In this document: positions 5,735-5,807 of the stretch, one piece after another | How positions within the stretch are numbered: the stretch's first letter is position 1 | Layout: the number at the start of each line of letters is the position of its first letter | Assembly: GCA_017548175.1 (NCBI GenBank) | Contig: JAFYMZ010000009.1 | Location: 1 to 5,807 of the forward strand | Source of the DNA: Clostridia bacterium | Lineage (GTDB): Bacteria; Bacillota_A; Clostridia; Oscillospirales; Butyricicoccaceae | DNA: 5,807 nucleotides | Direction: 5' to 3' | Made by a program: the position numbers and the translations under genes | The notes under the pieces: model-generated | Databases searched by the model: none | Seen by the model: only the letters and a program-made list of their open reading frames with translations | What the model was told of the DNA's origin: nothing

Positions 5735-5807
5735 AAAAAATCGTTCCGCGGTACCACTCTTCTTACCCCCAAAAAAAGGGGTCACTCAGCGGGATACTAA
5801 CATACCC
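5693..5807 (-). ncRNA. T-box riboswitch (3' part; stem I and specifier mostly outside the window)
   Basis: Read on the minus strand, the leader contains AGAGTGGTACCGCGG (5746-5760), close to the conserved T-box core AGGGTGGNACCGCG. The antiterminator can be drawn: helix A1 pairs AGAAGAG (5757-5763) with CTCTTCT (5724-5730); the 7-base bulge is TGGTACC (5750-5756); helix A2 pairs GCGGAA (5744-5749) with TTCCGT (5731-5736). The 3' arms of these helices are shared with the terminator stem, giving mutually exclusive folds. A small hairpin upstream (5765-5769 with 5778-5782) fits stem III. T-boxes sense uncharged tRNA; the bulge TGGT would pair with an ACCA tRNA end, so discriminator base A is predicted. 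The specifier codon cannot be read because the 5' part is cut off. It controls the transporter and dehydrogenase genes. Confidence 0.93.

Noticed and set aside
5657..5785. N-terminal extension of the transporter from the open frame reaching 5785
   Set aside because: This segment is the T-box antiterminator and terminator RNA, and the ribosome site at 5665-5669 points to the start at 5656.

Overview
The window looks like chromosomal DNA of an anaerobic Gram-positive bacterium, most likely in the class Clostridia (phylum Bacillota). The anaerobic ribonucleotide reductase and its radical-SAM activase point to anaerobic growth. A T-box leader RNA at the right edge is typical of Bacillota. Shine-Dalgarno sites of the AGGAGG type precede most genes. 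G+C looks to be in the mid-50s percent by eye, which would fit an Oscillospiraceae/Ruminococcaceae-like gut commensal, but genus and species cannot be read from this sequence alone.

Layout, left to right: (1) 1-845, plus strand: the 3' end of nrdD and the complete nrdG, closed by a strong terminator at 863-891. (2) 915-2089, minus strand: a three-gene unit read in the order glyoxalase-like metalloenzyme, small cupin, PH-domain-like protein. It starts from a near-consensus extended -10 promoter at 2120-2148. (3) 2182-3343, plus strand: a divergently transcribed two-gene unit coding for a membrane-anchored protein of unknown function and a YxjI/LURP-one-related cytoplasmic protein, ended by a hairpin at 3352-3379. 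(4) 3400-5807, minus strand: a T-box riboswitch whose 5' part lies outside the window, then a YkvI-family APC-type transporter and a GldA-like metal-dependent dehydrogenase.

How the genes work together: NrdG makes the glycyl radical on NrdD, and together they make deoxyribonucleotides without oxygen. The glyoxalase/cupin pair suggests handling of a small reactive carbonyl or similar metabolite, but the substrate is unproven. The transporter and dehydrogenase appear to be switched on when a particular tRNA is uncharged, so they are probably concerned with an amino acid or its breakdown products, not free glycerol. The T-box bulge predicts a tRNA with discriminator base A, but the specifier codon is not visible here.

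All protein-coding genes look intact apart from nrdD, which is cut by the window edge. There is no sign of mobile elements, CRISPR arrays, tRNA or rRNA genes. No stretch longer than about 300 bases lacks a gene. The most interesting parts are the T-box-controlled transporter/dehydrogenase operon and the compact divergent promoter region with repeated ACCGGT motifs. I see no clear evidence of a wholly new system.
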